Of a DNA stretch of 64,000 nucleotides, positions 45,974 through 57,539 are shown one piece after another. Numbering within the stretch: position 1 is the first letter of the stretch; each line of letters opens with the position of its first letter. The DNA is from Seminavis robusta (Eukaryota > Bacillariophyta > Bacillariophyceae > Naviculales > Naviculaceae), in NCBI GenBank assembly GCA_903772945.1, contig CAICTM010000112.1, positions 1 through 64,000 of the forward strand, written 5' to 3'. A program made the translations under genes and the position numbers. A model generated the notes under the pieces. It was not told the DNA's origin and did not search any database. It saw only the letters and a program-made list of their open reading frames with translations.

Positions 45974-48900
45974 ATGAAGTCCTATTCAACCATTTTGGAA
46001 GCTCTTTCGCACCATGCCAAGGAGACACCAGAAAAGAAATTGTTTACGTGGGTGGATATCAAGTGCAAGGAGCAGAAAACGCTGACCTTCCACCAGTTGG
46101 AAGTTCAATCTAATGCTGTGGCTCATCACCTCATCAAGCTGGGATGCCAAAAAGGAGACAGGGTCATGGTGGCTTATCCATTTGGCCTTGAGTTTCTGGC
46201 TGGTATGCTTGGTGCCATGAAGATTGGGGTCATACCATGCTCCACCTATCCTCCCAACCCTAACCAACTCAAGACGGAGATGCCCAAATTCCGTGGGTTT
46301 GTTGAGGATGCTGGAGCCAAGTTTGCCCTTACCACAACAGCCTTTGCTACTGGCATGGCAGCAGCTGGTGTTCTCTACAAGTCAGGAGTCAAGTGGATTG
46401 GGACGGACAAGCTAATGGTCAAGAAGAACAAGGCCAACGTTTTTGAGATGAACAAGAGAGAGCTAGATGATGCTTGCTTTGTCCAATACACCTCTGGCAG
46501 TACAGGCCAACCCAAAGGAGTTATGATTAGTCACCATAATCTAGCCGAAAACTGCAGGGCTATTCAAAATTTCAACAACTTGAAGCCTTCTTCTGTTGGA
46601 GCCCTTTGGCTCCCCCAATATCATGGTAAGTTTCAAGGAAGCTTTGGACCGCAAAACACATGAATCTCTCTGACAGTGGCAAATTCCATTCCTGCACTCA
46701 GATATGGGTCTTGTGGGAGGATTCATGGCAGGTGTTTATGTGGGCCATCATGTGATCATGACATCTCCCTTGGATTTTATTGCCAAGCCTCTGCTGTGGT
46801 CAGACATGGTTGAGACTTACCAGGCAACCCATGTGTGTGCTCCTAACTTTGCCTACGCCTTGCTCCTCAAGAGGTTGGAACAAGCCAATCGAAAAGCTAA
46901 CTGGAGTTGCATAGAGATTGCCATGTTTGGAGCTGAGCCCACCCAGAGTCATGTAGTGAAGGCTGTGGCAGAAACCCTTTCTATCAAGCAAGAAAATGTT
47001 TGTAACCTCTATGGTCTGGCTGAGGCCGTGTTGTTTCTCACTGGTGGAACTGCCAACCCAGATTCTGAAGGGCTTGTTTGTTGTGGGGAAGTGGACTCCC
47101 CAACCCTGAAGCTACGAATCATTGAGGATGGAAAAGAGGTTGAGGAAGGACAGGTTGGCTCTATCTGGGCCCAGTCACCTCGAGTGGCAGCTGGATACTT
47201 TGGAAAGCCTGAGCAGAGCAAAATTACCTTTGCCAACACAGTTCCTGGCTACGATGGTACCTGGCTTGACACTGGTGATTTGGGGAAGGTTGTTGGGGGG
47301 CAACTCTATGTGACTGGAAGGGTCAAAGATGTAATCATCATCAATGGCAAGAACTACTATCCAACAGATGTTGAGCATTCCATCAATGCTACTTTTGGTG
47401 ACATAATCCGTCCAGGTAGGACCACGGTGTTTCAGCATGGTGATGCCAGTGTTGGCATTACTGCAGAGACAAGAAAGGATACGAGCAAGTCATCAAATGG
47501 AGATTTTGCTGTTCTACTTGCCAACCATGTATCTCAGGTGCATGGGTTGTCTGTCTCAGAGGTTGTGGTTCTCAAGGCTGGTGTCACTCCCAAGACTACC
47601 TCTGGCAAGCTGAAGAGGAGTGAGATAAGGCAAACCACCATATCTGGTGATTGGAAGAGCACTTCAATTGTACTTCGTAGTGATTTTCGTGGAAACGCTG
47701 TCATGATTGAGAGTACCAAGACCCGTATCCCTGGACCGAGTAGTGTTGTTAACTGCAAGTCTAGCCATGGGGAGAAGCATGTGAATCCAGAGAAACCCTG
47801 TTCTAACATGGTTGGTAACCAGTCTGTTGGCAAGGAAGGGAGTAAGCAGGATCTTTCATGTGTACTTTTATCAGTCTTGGGGACAAACCTTGATGCACCA
47901 AAGACATGGGCTGAGAATGGTCTTACATCTCTCAAGAGTGCTGAACTCAGAATGAAAATTGAGGAAGGGCTACATGTATCCCTACCTCCCAACTTTGAAC
48001 AACTATACCCAACTCCAGAGGCACTTGAAATCTTTCTAGCTGCTTCCAAGGGCCAGAGATTCCCCACGCAAGAAGTCTGCAACCATCCTGATTTCATTTG
48101 GAACCCATCAAGATCAATGTGCAGCAAACTACAGCTTGGCGTTGCGCAGATTCTTGGGTCAATTCTGATCTTGTCGTTGCTCTTGCTTGCATTTGTTCCG
48201 TCGTACTTTCTGGGATCATTTGTCATGGGACATTGTGACTCAGCTGGAACTGGAGCATGCAATGGCCCTATGTTTTGGATGGTTCTGCCTCTACTATTCC
48301 CCCTATTCATTCTATCATTCTCCCTCCTAGTGGTGCTATGCAAGCTTTCTGTGGTTGGGTCCTATCAACCGCAGCAAATGGAGCTACTGTCCTGGAGATA
48401 CATCCGGTGGTGGTTTGTTGACAGACTGTTGGAAATCTGGGAGTCTCTGGTGGGAAACTTTGTTTTGGAAACCAAGTTCATCTGGGTCTTCTATTGGCTG
48501 CTTGGAGTTGACATGGCATGGTCGTCAAAGATTGAAGCCTACATCAGGGAGTTTGATCTCGTCAAAGTGGGAGAAAATGCAGTCATTGGACACTCTCTAA
48601 AGTGCAGAAAGTTCTCCCAGCGTCCTGAAGGGAGCCCACAGTTGACTTTCCGTCCCATTGTTGTGGGGTCCAATTGCCATGTATCTGGGATGTTGAGTCC
48701 AGGTGCTACAATTGGGGATGGAAGCAAGGTGGAAAGATTGACTGCTGTTGCGGAAGGTGCAATGGTCCCCAATGGAGTCCTTGCCAGAGGAGTCCCAGCA
48801 TACCATGCTGGCCACCATGAACAGCCAGAACCAACACGCAAGGAGGATTTCATTTTGGATGCCTTCAAGATTGTATGGACAATGCTGGAAGCATACTACT

Positions 48901-50144
48901 TTTTTGCACTCTCTTACTTGGTCCATACCTTCCTAGTCCATGTCTTGCCTCCCTGGCAATATGTCACCATTCTGTATTGGCTGCTGCTGCTTCCAGGCTC
49001 ATCCTTCCTGGCAATTGTGTCCAGCATTGCTCTGAAATGGGTCTTGATAGGAAAAAGAGATCCATCTGATCAGTATGAAGGTTCGCTCTGGCACAAAACA
49101 ACCAATTGGGCATGTGACTTCCACTTCCAATGTGCCACTTGGGCCCTGACTCCATTTTTTGGCCAGTCAAAACTCTGGAACATCATCCTCTTCCTTCACG
49201 GCCTTGATGTTGATATGGCATCCAACCTCAACATCCCCTACTTGGTCTTTCCCCCTTCCAAGGTTGATTTTGTTAAGATCAGGAACTCCTTTGCTTCCAC
49301 CATCTCATTAGATCTCAATTACAAATCTGACTCCAAGATTGAGATCATCAACAGCAGCATTGGCTACCACGCCAACCTCCGTGCTGGAGTCAAGGTTCTG
49401 CAGTCTACGGTCCCCTCAAGGACGAATGTGACTGACAGCATATACGATTTGAACCAAACAAAGCCAAACCTGAACCCTACCATCTTCATGAACATCTTAC
49501 TTCCAGAACTGTCGCAACTGTTGCTCAACATTATCCTCTTTGTAACCATCATACCTACCTACGAGTTTTGCGATGCCTTTTTCACGAGCTCATCAGCTGG
49601 TGTTGCTGGATGTTGCTTGGCTGCCGCCGTTGTTCTTCAATTCTCTTTGTGGCTTCTTTTTACCAGGGCAGTTGAATGGGTAATGATGAGGCTGCCAAGG
49701 AATGTGCAACATGGTTTCTTTGCAGTCTACATCAACCATGCCTGGATCTTCCGTGGGGGAAACTGGCTGGACCTTCTCCTGCATGGAACGCCTTTGTTTC
49801 CTTGCTATGCCAGGATGATGGGAGCAGAGGTGGATGGGGAACTTTGGTACTTTGGCTATGCTATCTATGAGTTCAGTCGAATGCACTTCCAAGGAAACAC
49901 TGTTGTGGACAGTGCCAGCTTGAATGGGCACTACGTAGATGGAAAGGGCCTGACAATCGATGACACCTATGTCTCTGGTGTTGTACACCCTGGATGCTTT
50001 GCTGTGGCTGGATCAGTTATATCCGGAGAAGAAAATGGTCCCTGGAAGGTTTTCTTGAAGAGTCAAGATATTCCGAGGTATCCCCAACCAACGAGAAGTG
50101 AGATTACATTCGAAGACCTGGAGAGCGTTCTGTACGACGCCTAG
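45974..50144 (+). CDS. Acyl-AMP ligase / carrier protein / Pls-like membrane terminal domain fusion
   Basis: Exons 45974-46625 and 46702-50144 (76-nt intron, GTAAGT...TCAG; the split codon is the Asp of YHDMG) give 1,364 residues. The adenylation domain has A3 YTSGSTGQPKGVMISHHNL, LPQYHDMGLVGG (fatty acyl-AMP ligase type), A5 YGLAEA, A7 TWLDTGDL, A8 GRVKDVIIINGKNYYPTDVE and A10 TTSGKLKRSEIR. A carrier domain follows with GLTSLKS (phosphopantetheine Ser, residue ~625). The rest holds three TM pairs (residues ~695-765, 946-995, 1147-1207) alternating with soluble regions rich in hexapeptide-like (left-handed helix) turns. That is the layout of epsilon-poly-L-lysine synthetase (Pls) C-termini. 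It probably activates an acyl or amino acid, loads the carrier and transfers or polymerises it at a membrane; substrate unknown. Confidence 0.85.
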
Positions 50145-50702
50145 CTATAGGAACCCTTGGCATTTATTTGTTACATTTTGTGCTACACTTTAAAGCCGTA
50201 CAGTAGTTGTAGAGTGACTTCGTGCGGTTGCCATGACAAGAAGTGCTGGCTGGTTGCAAAAACTGAACATCTATTTTAACTGATTCGATTCAGGCAAGAA
50301 GTGCTGAAGAACGACAAGCCACAAGCGGATGCCCAGATGTTTCGCACAGTCAAGTCTGCTCACCAGTAGTAGGCAGTTTCCCATTATTGCGTCGTCTTTT
50401 CAGAAAGTTATTGGTAGCACGCCTGAAGATCCAGTACACGTGTACCCCCCGCCCCCTTGGATTCCACACCAAAGCAAAAGATAAGATTGGGCGCCCCACG
50501 AAGTAAAACGACAAACAGACCTGGTTAGTGTAGTTCGGTATACGGTATATCTATTGTTAGTTGTAGTTGCTATTTGTTGCTTATGATTCATTCTGTGCAC
50601 GAAGGCGGTTCAGTTTTGGACCCTAAAGTTGTGCGGAAGTCATAGAGTGACTTTGTGTGTGTGGTTGCCGCAAAGAATGCGGCTCTGTCTGTACGTAGTC
50701 TT
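50145..50702. other. Intergenic spacer between convergent genes
   Basis: 3' UTRs of both flanking genes and a SINE-like copy at 50256-50368. Otherwise nothing seen. Confidence 0.5.
50256..50368 (-). mobile_element. SINE-like element, old diverged copy
   Basis: On the minus strand it starts GGTGAGCAGACTTGACTGTG as in the 25.5-kb copy and ends ATGTTCAGTTTTT. Its middle has diverged, and I find no target-site duplication, which fits greater age. Confidence 0.6.
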
Positions 50703-51857
50703 CTAAAGATCGCGGCTGCGTTTTCGAGTGGTAGAGGCGGTGGCAACCTCAGCTGCGCATCGCAATGACTCCTTGTTTTGCTCCAGATAGCGACACCAGT
50801 CCGCCCAAGAATCCTTGGGGCAGTACTGGAGGCAAAAGAAACCCCTCCTATCTTTGGCAAAGAGAAGCTCGGGGGCTCGGTCCAAGAAGCTCTGAAAGGC
50901 TTCGAACTGAGCAGGGTTGTTGCGAATGCTGTTCCAACACAACTCGTGAAGCGCCGTCTTATTCCAGTCATCGCGGACCTTGACACTGACTCCAACCTCC
51001 TCCACAAGGAAGCGGACCAACTCGGCGTTGCGTCTTCGGCAGGCCAGATGGAGCAAGGTCTCTCCCTGCCGGTTGCAAGCTTCCATCGAAGCTGGCCCTT
51101 GTTCTTCTACGGTTTGACGTAGCTTGGCAAGATCTTGTCCACGCATGGCCGCCACCACGGGAGGAGTGTAGGCATTGACGCGTGCATCGTCGATGGGCAA
51201 AAAGTAGGAATCCCACATGGCATCATCATCGTCTTGGGGCTTGCGATTGTGTTTCAAGATTTCTTGGAGGCGAACGTGGGGGCTCATGCGGTCCTTGCTT
51301 GTGGTATTCTTGACCAAGTCTTGAAGGGCGCCAGAACTTTTGCTAGCACGGACCGCAGTACCGGATGGCCTTGGATTAGTATTAGCATTCTGTCTTGGCT
51401 GTGCACGAGGGTCTTGAAAGTACGAAGCGGAGGAATTCATGCGGGCCATAAAGGCAGTCAACGCTTGCTGTTGTTCCGGGCTGGTCACAGTGCCATCATT
51501 GGTGTTGTCAGACGGGCCAACCATCATTGCCATCACATTGGGCAGCGAGCGACTGCGACGCTGTTCTTCCATCAGCGTCACTCGCTCCATGGAGAACGTT
51601 CCCGCAGCTTCAGCGCGTCGGATCTCCTCTCCTAGAGACGACTCATCACTATCGGTCGAATAGAAACTGTAATCATCATCATCAGCTTCGTTCCCGTGCT
51701 CTCCATCACATTCGCTCATGTCTTCTGCGGCAGACGAGCAACTCTCTGTCTCGGAGTGATCCTTACCATTCACGGCTTCATCTTCGTTCTTGGGTAGCAG
51801 GAGTGCATCTCCATGGTTCGCAATAGATAGCTGGGTTTTCATGGTGTTGTTGTTCAT
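50703..51857 (-). CDS. Acidic ankyrin-repeat protein (paralogue of 21349-22932)
   Basis: 384 residues from the ATG at 51857. It shares with the 21-kb gene, in order: an acidic Ser-rich N-terminus, a short RRSRSLPNVM-type basic motif, FMARMNSSA, K-D-R-M-S-P, YTPPVVAAMRGQDL, the ankyrin core CNRQGETLLHLACRRRN and VRDDWNKTALHELCW, and FAKDRRGFFCLQYCPKDSW. It is shorter mainly in the N-terminal and linker parts. No intron. Role unknown; ankyrin repeats imply protein binding. It lies convergent with the megaprotein gene and 28 kb from its paralogue, so it is not a fresh tandem copy. Confidence 0.8.
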   Translation of the reverse strand: MNNNTMKTQLSIANHGDALLLPKNEDEAVNGKDHSETESCSSAAEDMSECDGEHGNEADDDDYSFYSTDSDESSLGEEIRRAEAAGTFSMERVTLMEEQRRSRSLPNVMAMMVGPSDNTNDGTVTSPEQQQALTAFMARMNSSASYFQDPRAQPRQNANTNPRPSGTAVRASKSSGALQDLVKNTTSKDRMSPHVRLQEILKHNRKPQDDDDAMWDSYFLPIDDARVNAYTPPVVAAMRGQDLAKLRQTVEEQGPASMEACNRQGETLLHLACRRRNAELVRFLVEEVGVSVKVRDDWNKTALHELCWNSIRNNPAQFEAFQSFLDRAPELLFAKDRRGFFCLQYCPKDSWADWCRYLEQNKESLRCAAEVATASTTRKRSRDL

Positions 51858-52189
51858 CCTCACGAGTAGTACTCTTGAGGAGCTATCGAAAGGTGCGATG
51901 CTGCTGGGTTCTGGATTGTGAGCCCATCATCGATTTCGGTTTGTTGTTTGCTTCATGGATGTGATGGCCGCCTGTGTTGGCGAAGCCAATCAGATTGTCA
52001 CTGATGATAGATCCTGAATCATTCATTATCAACACTGGAGTTGGTGTTGGCCTTCCTTGTACTAGTATTACTTCCACAAACGAGGCTATCGCATGATGTG
52101 GAAGAAGGGCCACCAGCTGTTGCCATCTCTCAGTCCCAATTATTATCTGGCGGCGTCGGTGCTGAGACGCTGAGACATGTCAAAAGATC

Positions 52190-52470
52190 CAAGTTGTAAA
52201 TTAATAAAATATTAAAAATTAGTAGACTTTAATTTCAAATTGAACTCAAAAGGACATCCCCAGCTATCGCCAGCGATCGCCAGCGATCGCCGGCGATCGC
52301 CAAGGGACTCAATTTGAAATCAAAATTCAGTTTGAAATTGAGTCCCACAAAAGTGTTGCCAGTGTTGCCAGTGTTGCCGGCAACACTGGCAACGTTGCCG
52401 GCAACACTTGGCAACACTCTTGAGGTGCACAATTTGAAATCAAATTCTGATAATTTAATTAAATATAATT
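52190..52470. repeat. Palindromic / short-tandem island
   Basis: It holds four GCGATCGCC-type tandem units (52264-52302), a 12-bp hairpin GGGACTCAATTT (52304-52315) with its complement (52335-52346), GTGTTGCCA tandems, and a perfect 30-bp palindrome centred at 52378/52379 (52364-52393). AATTTGAAAT words recur at the flanks in both orientations. This suggests a foldback-like or MITE-like element, but no clear outer termini or target-site duplication is seen. Confidence 0.7.
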
Positions 52471-53271
52471 AAAAGTTTTGGCAGGACTCACCTTGCGTGA
52501 TTCGATTCGATTCTCTTGCTTCGACACTCGAGTCTTACCAGCTGCTTCTATTAATAGCTAGTACCCGCACTACGCTGTGATGGCTACGCTGTAGCTTGCT
52601 AGATACTTGAGTACTCAGTAGCTGGCTACTAGACTAGCTAGTACCCGTATGTCATAGCTGGTACTGGCTCCACGCATTCGCAATTCTCCCAAGAGAAGCC
52701 TCATCAAGCTCTCAATCCGTCACAGCACTTCGCCACGCCGGAGAAACTCACTTCAATGCTGTGGAAAGTGCTCCAAAGTCTGACTGTACGTAAATCTTTT
52801 GCACCAATGAATTCCAGTCTTCTCAAAACCGCAGCAGAAGCTTTCTTTCCAAGCTACTGCCCTAGTGTGCAACCAGTGGCAAAAGAAGGTTCCACGGTTA
52901 AAGGTTCAACGGGGCAAGTCAAGCTTCCCCGTAGAAGCGAAGAGTTTCGGAACCAACAGCTGGACAACGCTACCGAACGCTACCGAGTTCTGGCTGGAGG
53001 CAGCTTCTCTTTTTCTTGGCCGCTCTGCATCCAGCGCCCATGTATGTCACATGTACCTCACAGCAGCTTCCCTACCTAGGTACCACCACCTCCTCTGGCA
53101 ACAAAAAAGGTTACAGCTCAATCAGTGAAAAGTATCGGTTCTTGGTTTAGTTACCTGTTGGACCTCACGGGATGCGTTGTTTTTATTAATAGTAACCAAA
53201 GGCGACAGCAGCGGTACCGTAGCATTTTTATTGGCTCGCAAGCCTCCAGCCAGCAGGATTGAATTCCTTCG

Positions 53272-53295
53272 CAGCAGCAGCAGCAGCAGCAGCAG
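53272..53295. repeat. (CAG)8 microsatellite
   Basis: Eight uninterrupted CAG units in a spacer; no frame with gene features spans it. Confidence 0.9.
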
Positions 53296-53795
53296 CACCG
53301 TTTTAGAAAAGAGCCCGCATTCAGGAGCGGAAAGGAGCGACTGGCCATGCTTTCTCTTCCGATCCTCGCAGGCTCACCATGCATTGCAAGGCCATCAAAC
53401 CTCGATCAGCCAGTTGCCGAAATGTCGGTGACACCTGGCTGCATTTGCTTGTGGTACGAGTACAGCTCTTGCTCCCTCCTTATAGGGAACTGCCTCTAAC
53501 CTATGAAGAGATTGCAGATTTGTTTTTAAGCTAACCCTAGTGACAAGAACACAGGACCACCAGGAAACAGGAAATACAATCTAAACAAAAGAGAGAAACG
53601 TGGGAAAACGTGATAAAGATGCTTTTTCTGACTTTAAATTTCATGCTGAACAGATTCAATACAAATCAAAAGGAATGGTATAGGTTGCTCTCAGCTGCAT
53701 TTGAAGATGCATGCCTTGTGGGACTTTTTCAGTTAGTTGTTCTCCTAAGGCAACCATGGAACAGCCAGCGCAGCTCTCTTCAAACTTGGGATGAG

Positions 53796-56008
53796 TTACA
53801 TAGGGGTATAGTTCAGATTGATGAACACATCCAGTAGGCCTACACTACAGATGAAGAAGTCCACCTGTGGAGAGCCAGCCAATGTGAAAGTGACTGTGCC
53901 AGTTGCTACCCACGTGTTGAATGTGGTCTGGTCCACAGTAAAATCTGCCTGGTGAAAGGATGATGTGCACTGGGTCCCACCATTGTTTCGGCCCAAGGTG
54001 TTTCCATCTTGGTCAATTAGATCATAGTACTCACTAGCATCATTCACATCGCCCCGGACATATGTTTCAACAGTAACAGAACCAGCGGCAGGCGAAATAG
54101 AAGCAAAACAAATTCGAAATGATTCCTATGGAAGGATACAGAGAGAGTTAGTGTTGGAATGAGACCACCAGCAATGCAGGGAGGTGTTCACATGTAGCCC
54201 ACAATGCAGGTGTCCCCATCTGTAGCTTACTTACCCCAGTTTGTGTTTGTGGGCACACATCTGACACTGTATTTGTAACTCAAGTCTTGGACGGAGCCAT
54301 GCTGACACTTGGATTCTGGCTTAAGCTTGGGTTCATACTTACACTTGGAGAAAGGCTGGGCCGTACACTGACTGATGGGTTCATGCTTGGTGAAGCAGAT
54401 GGAGTACGGCTGGGTTTAACACTCACTGAAGGGTTCATGCTGGGTTCAGCACTTGGGGTTCAACTGGGTTTAATACTTTGTGAAGGGTTCATACTTGGGA
54501 CCAAGCTGGGAGGAGAACTGGGTTCCAAACTGGGTTCTTCACTGGGAATAGCACTGAGAGATGGAAGAATACTTGGGGCCTTGCTGGGTGTGAGACTGGG
54601 TTCTTCACTGAGTATAGCGCTAAGAGATGGATTCATACTTGGCATTGCAGAAGGCAAGCTGCTAGGTGTGAGACTTACTTAGAGATGGAAGAGAGCTTGG
54701 CAGGGCAGATGGAAGAGAGCTTAGCAAAGCAGAAGGTGCACTGCTGGGTTTGCTGCTAGGACCATCACTGGGCTGGACTGATGGCAATGCACTTGGCATG
54801 CTGCTTGGGGATAAGCTTGGAGAGCAGAAGGTGCACTGCTGGGGTTGCTACTAGGACCATCACTGGGCTGGAGTGATGGTAGAGCAGAAGGCGCACTGCT
54901 GGGGTTGCTACTAGGACCATCACTGGGCTGGAGTGATGGTAGAGCAGAAGGCGCACTGCTGGGGTTGCTACTAGGACCATCACTGGGCTGGAGTGATGGT
55001 AGAGCAGAAGGCGCACTGCTGGGGTTGCTACTAGGACCATCACTGGGCTGGAGTGATGGTAGAGCAGAAGGTGCACTGCTGGGGTTGCTGCTAGGACCAT
55101 CACTGGGCTGGAGTGATGGTAATGCACTTGGCATGCTGCTTGGGGATAAGCTTGGTAGAGCAGAAGGTGCACTGCTGGGGTTGCCACTAGGACCATCACT
55201 GGGCTGGAGTGATGGTAATGCACTTGGCATGCTGCTTGGGGACAAGCTTGGTAGAGCAGAGGGTGCACTGCTAGGGGCACTACTGGGAGAACTGTTGGGG
55301 GTCTTGCTTGGGGCACTGCTGGGTCTTGAACTTGGTTGCACTGAAGGGGGCATGCTGGGGGAGATGGTTGGCTCATTGGATTCATTCAATTGGGCAGTGA
55401 TGCCATATCCAATACCAAAGCCACCACCAAGGCCTGCACCTATGGTAAACTCCAGGGAATAGAGTCCATTGAGATATGACACCAAAGCACTTCCAATCCC
55501 AGCTCCAACTGCAGCATCAATGTCAGTCACATCTGATCCTCCCAAAATATACTCTGTGGTTCCAGTGAAGGCAAATCCAATCAACATTGTGAATTCAGCT
55601 CCCGCGCCAGCTTCAGCTCCAAAGGTTCCTCGGATAAAGTCATTTGGTGTAGGAGCATCTCCAAGGGCCCAGAAAACAGACATGGCAAAGCCTACAAGTG
55701 CACTCACTTCAATGTGGAAGCCCAATGTATACAACAGTACCTTCAGTGCTGGGGGCTTTGGGAATACAGTCGTTAGCAGCTTCTTGCAATGAAGCCAGTT
55801 GTGGGGGTGGTTGGGCATCGAAGGCATCCAGAAAGCTGAGACATGTTGCACTCTGCTGGAACTCTGTAGGATTCTGAGCATCATGGGCTGCATCAACAAG
55901 GTCACTTTCATCAAGATTGGCACCAGTGAGAATGGATTCTTTCCAGACCTCAAGATCCAAACGAAAGCTGCTCACAACCTGCTCTAGACATGCCCTGTCG
56001 GGAAGCAC
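53796..56008 (-). pseudogene. Pro/Ser-stalk surface-type protein, decayed
   Basis: From 56008 downward: a helical region (CLEQVVSSFRLDLEVW...), a Gly/Ala-rich domain (GTFGAEAGAGAEFTMLIGFAF...IGAGLGGGFGIGYG), a stalk of 20-residue repeats (PSALPSLQPSDGPSSNPSSA; 60-bp minisatellite), a second stalk (SMNPSLSAILSEEPS), and, after a 109-nt intron (54126-54234, GTAAGT...TAG, phase 0), the domain VTVETYVRGD...YDLIDQDGNTLGRNNGG ending at 53796. Frame changes near 55750, 54820 and 54675, plus in-frame stops near 54459 and 54284, interrupt it. The 5' end is unresolved: an acceptor-like TAG precedes ~56065 and no signal peptide is found. Stalks of this type are common in algal cell-surface proteins; function unknown. 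Confidence 0.65.
54838..55140 (-). repeat. 60-bp minisatellite coding a Pro/Ser stalk
   Basis: Four consecutive almost identical 60-bp units (54841-55080) plus degenerate neighbours to ~55260, period exactly 20 codons. Recently expanded. Confidence 0.92.
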
Positions 56009-57011
56009 CTCTACTACAACCCATTTGGAAGCATGCGAAAGTCGTGTGAGTGGAAAAGAAAGCTACATGAAAGCCGGTCAGCTACTTGCCAGCTAGCTGG
56101 GTGTCTTCTTTCGTTTGCAGCAGCAGAGAGATAGACGGTGTCAATCATGACTCCGAAATAAGTGCAATGAAGCAGATAACGCGCGCAACAGGTCTAATGA
56201 AAGGCAGAGCAAGCAAGAAGAAGAATAGTCTTGATTGGCTCTCCCTTGCGGAAGAAATTGGAAGACACAATCGGATTATTCCTCACCTGCCTCTGCAGCC
56301 AGCTTTGCGTAAGCTGCACATCAGAGGTTCCTGCGAGGATCATTGGAGATGCAGCCACTTCAGCGCTACCACTGTTGCTACTGCGACAAAGCATTCTTTC
56401 CTCCCGGGCTGCCCTCCAATCAATTGCCTGGATACGGGTACCGTAGAGGTGGTTGGCATTTTTAAAGGTGGCAATCGGCTCTCTCGCACAAGTGGCCACA
56501 TCTAAAACCGTGAATCAACGATTGGATATTTTGTAACTTCAGTACGAGGGCGCGATTGAATGGTTTACTACGTGCAGATCAGATGAAGGCATGACCTCTC
56601 GGTATCATAGCTCCGTCATTCACAAAGAAGGCATGTGGCTAGCTAGCTGCCGGTAGGGCTAGGCCAAGCGAGATGAGCGGCTGAACGGATAGGTCCCAAA
56701 CCTTGCACGTGAATGCTTTCCAACAGGTATCTAGTAGTAGGATATGGCTATGAACGAGTAATACATTCTTTTGTTGCTACTGTATGTCTCACGAAACAGC
56801 CGATTGAAAGAGCACGCATCCCGGATAATAGTCCATGGATCTCCTCGATCGTGGCTGGTACCTTCTATTACTGTAAATGCATCGTCGGTAAACTCTCCAG
56901 ATGGCGTGAGTGGAGTCATCTTTTGTGGCGATCATTCCCCCCCTTTGCTTTCTTCATTTATTTCGTGGGTATCAACCGTCTTGATTCCGTCTCGAATCTA
57001 GGCACCGGTAG
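56009..57011. other. Spacer, may include undetected 5' exon of the stalk gene
   Basis: Open frames on the minus strand (56194-56499) show no signal peptide or motif. GCTAGCTAGCTG words at ~56085 and ~56640. Nothing else supportable. Confidence 0.4.
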
Positions 57012-57539
57012 CTAATAGAACAAGTATCCACCCGTGTAAACATTGAAGCGACCGTCCAACAGGGCGTCACCGACGGCGAACGACGGTTCGCTGGTTACAT
57101 AGGTAGCCGTCAAACACACCACAGCCACAAGAAAGAATGTTCCCACAGCCAATACCTGGTCATCCGAAGGATCTTTGTCTGGTCGATAATACGGGTCAAA
57201 CAGCGAATCCTTGGGTGCCAAGTTGGAGAGAAGCACTTGAAGGTGTTGCTGGTGAGAGTCCGGCAATGACGGCAACGCCAGATCCGACAGCATCTGCTGG
57301 ATTCGTTCCATGCTCATCTGGTCTTCTTGCAATGATTTCCAATCGTCCTTCTCCAAGTCCATGGCATCTTGATCAGAACCATCACCATGAGGAATGTCCG
57401 CAAATAGTCTTGTCGTCGATGGCAGAGAGGAAGCCACAACCAACAGCCTCGGGGCAGCAAAGCATTGGGCAGCAGGGATACAGGTAGCCAAAACTACCAC
57501 CACCGCCAGACCAGCACAACCAAAGGAAGACAGCTTCAT
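57012..57539 (-). CDS. Small plastid-targeted single-TM protein (paralogue of 58733-59218)
   Basis: 175 residues. The signal peptide ends AAQCFAAP, a near-perfect plastid ASAFAP site, followed by a Ser/Thr/Arg transit-like stretch and RLFADIP. An acidic amphipathic middle region (DLEKDDWKSLQEDQMSMERI) and LSDLALPSLPD precede one TM (VLAVGTFFLVAVVCLTATYV) and a short tail ending in aromatic residues (YTGGYLFY). The neighbour at 58733 has the same order of parts. I know no family; a thylakoid or envelope membrane subunit is a guess. Confidence 0.75.
   Translation of the reverse strand: MKLSSFGCAGLAVVVVLATCIPAAQCFAAPRLLVVASSLPSTTRLFADIPHGDGSDQDAMDLEKDDWKSLQEDQMSMERIQQMLSDLALPSLPDSHQQHLQVLLSNLAPKDSLFDPYYRPDKDPSDDQVLAVGTFFLVAVVCLTATYVTSEPSFAVGDALLDGRFNVYTGGYLFY

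Larger units (their letters stand above)
51858..53795. other. Intergenic spacer, ~1.9 kb
   Basis: Contains the palindromic island (52190-52470) and a CAG microsatellite (53272-53295). A 107-codon ATG frame at 52756-53079 (+) has no recognisable features and is not called. Confidence 0.5.

Noticed and set aside
52264-52302. Cyanobacterial HIP1-like GCGATCGC words as a sign of bacterial transfer
   Set aside because: They form one local tandem patch inside a palindromic island, with no bacterial genes nearby.
52756-53079. 107-codon ATG frame
   Set aside because: No motif, no paralogue in the window, composition like the spacer.
54845-55462. 205-codon plus-strand frame with GLLLGPSLGWSDG repeats
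   Set aside because: It is the antisense shadow of the Pro/Ser minisatellite; the minus strand has the flanking domains and intron.
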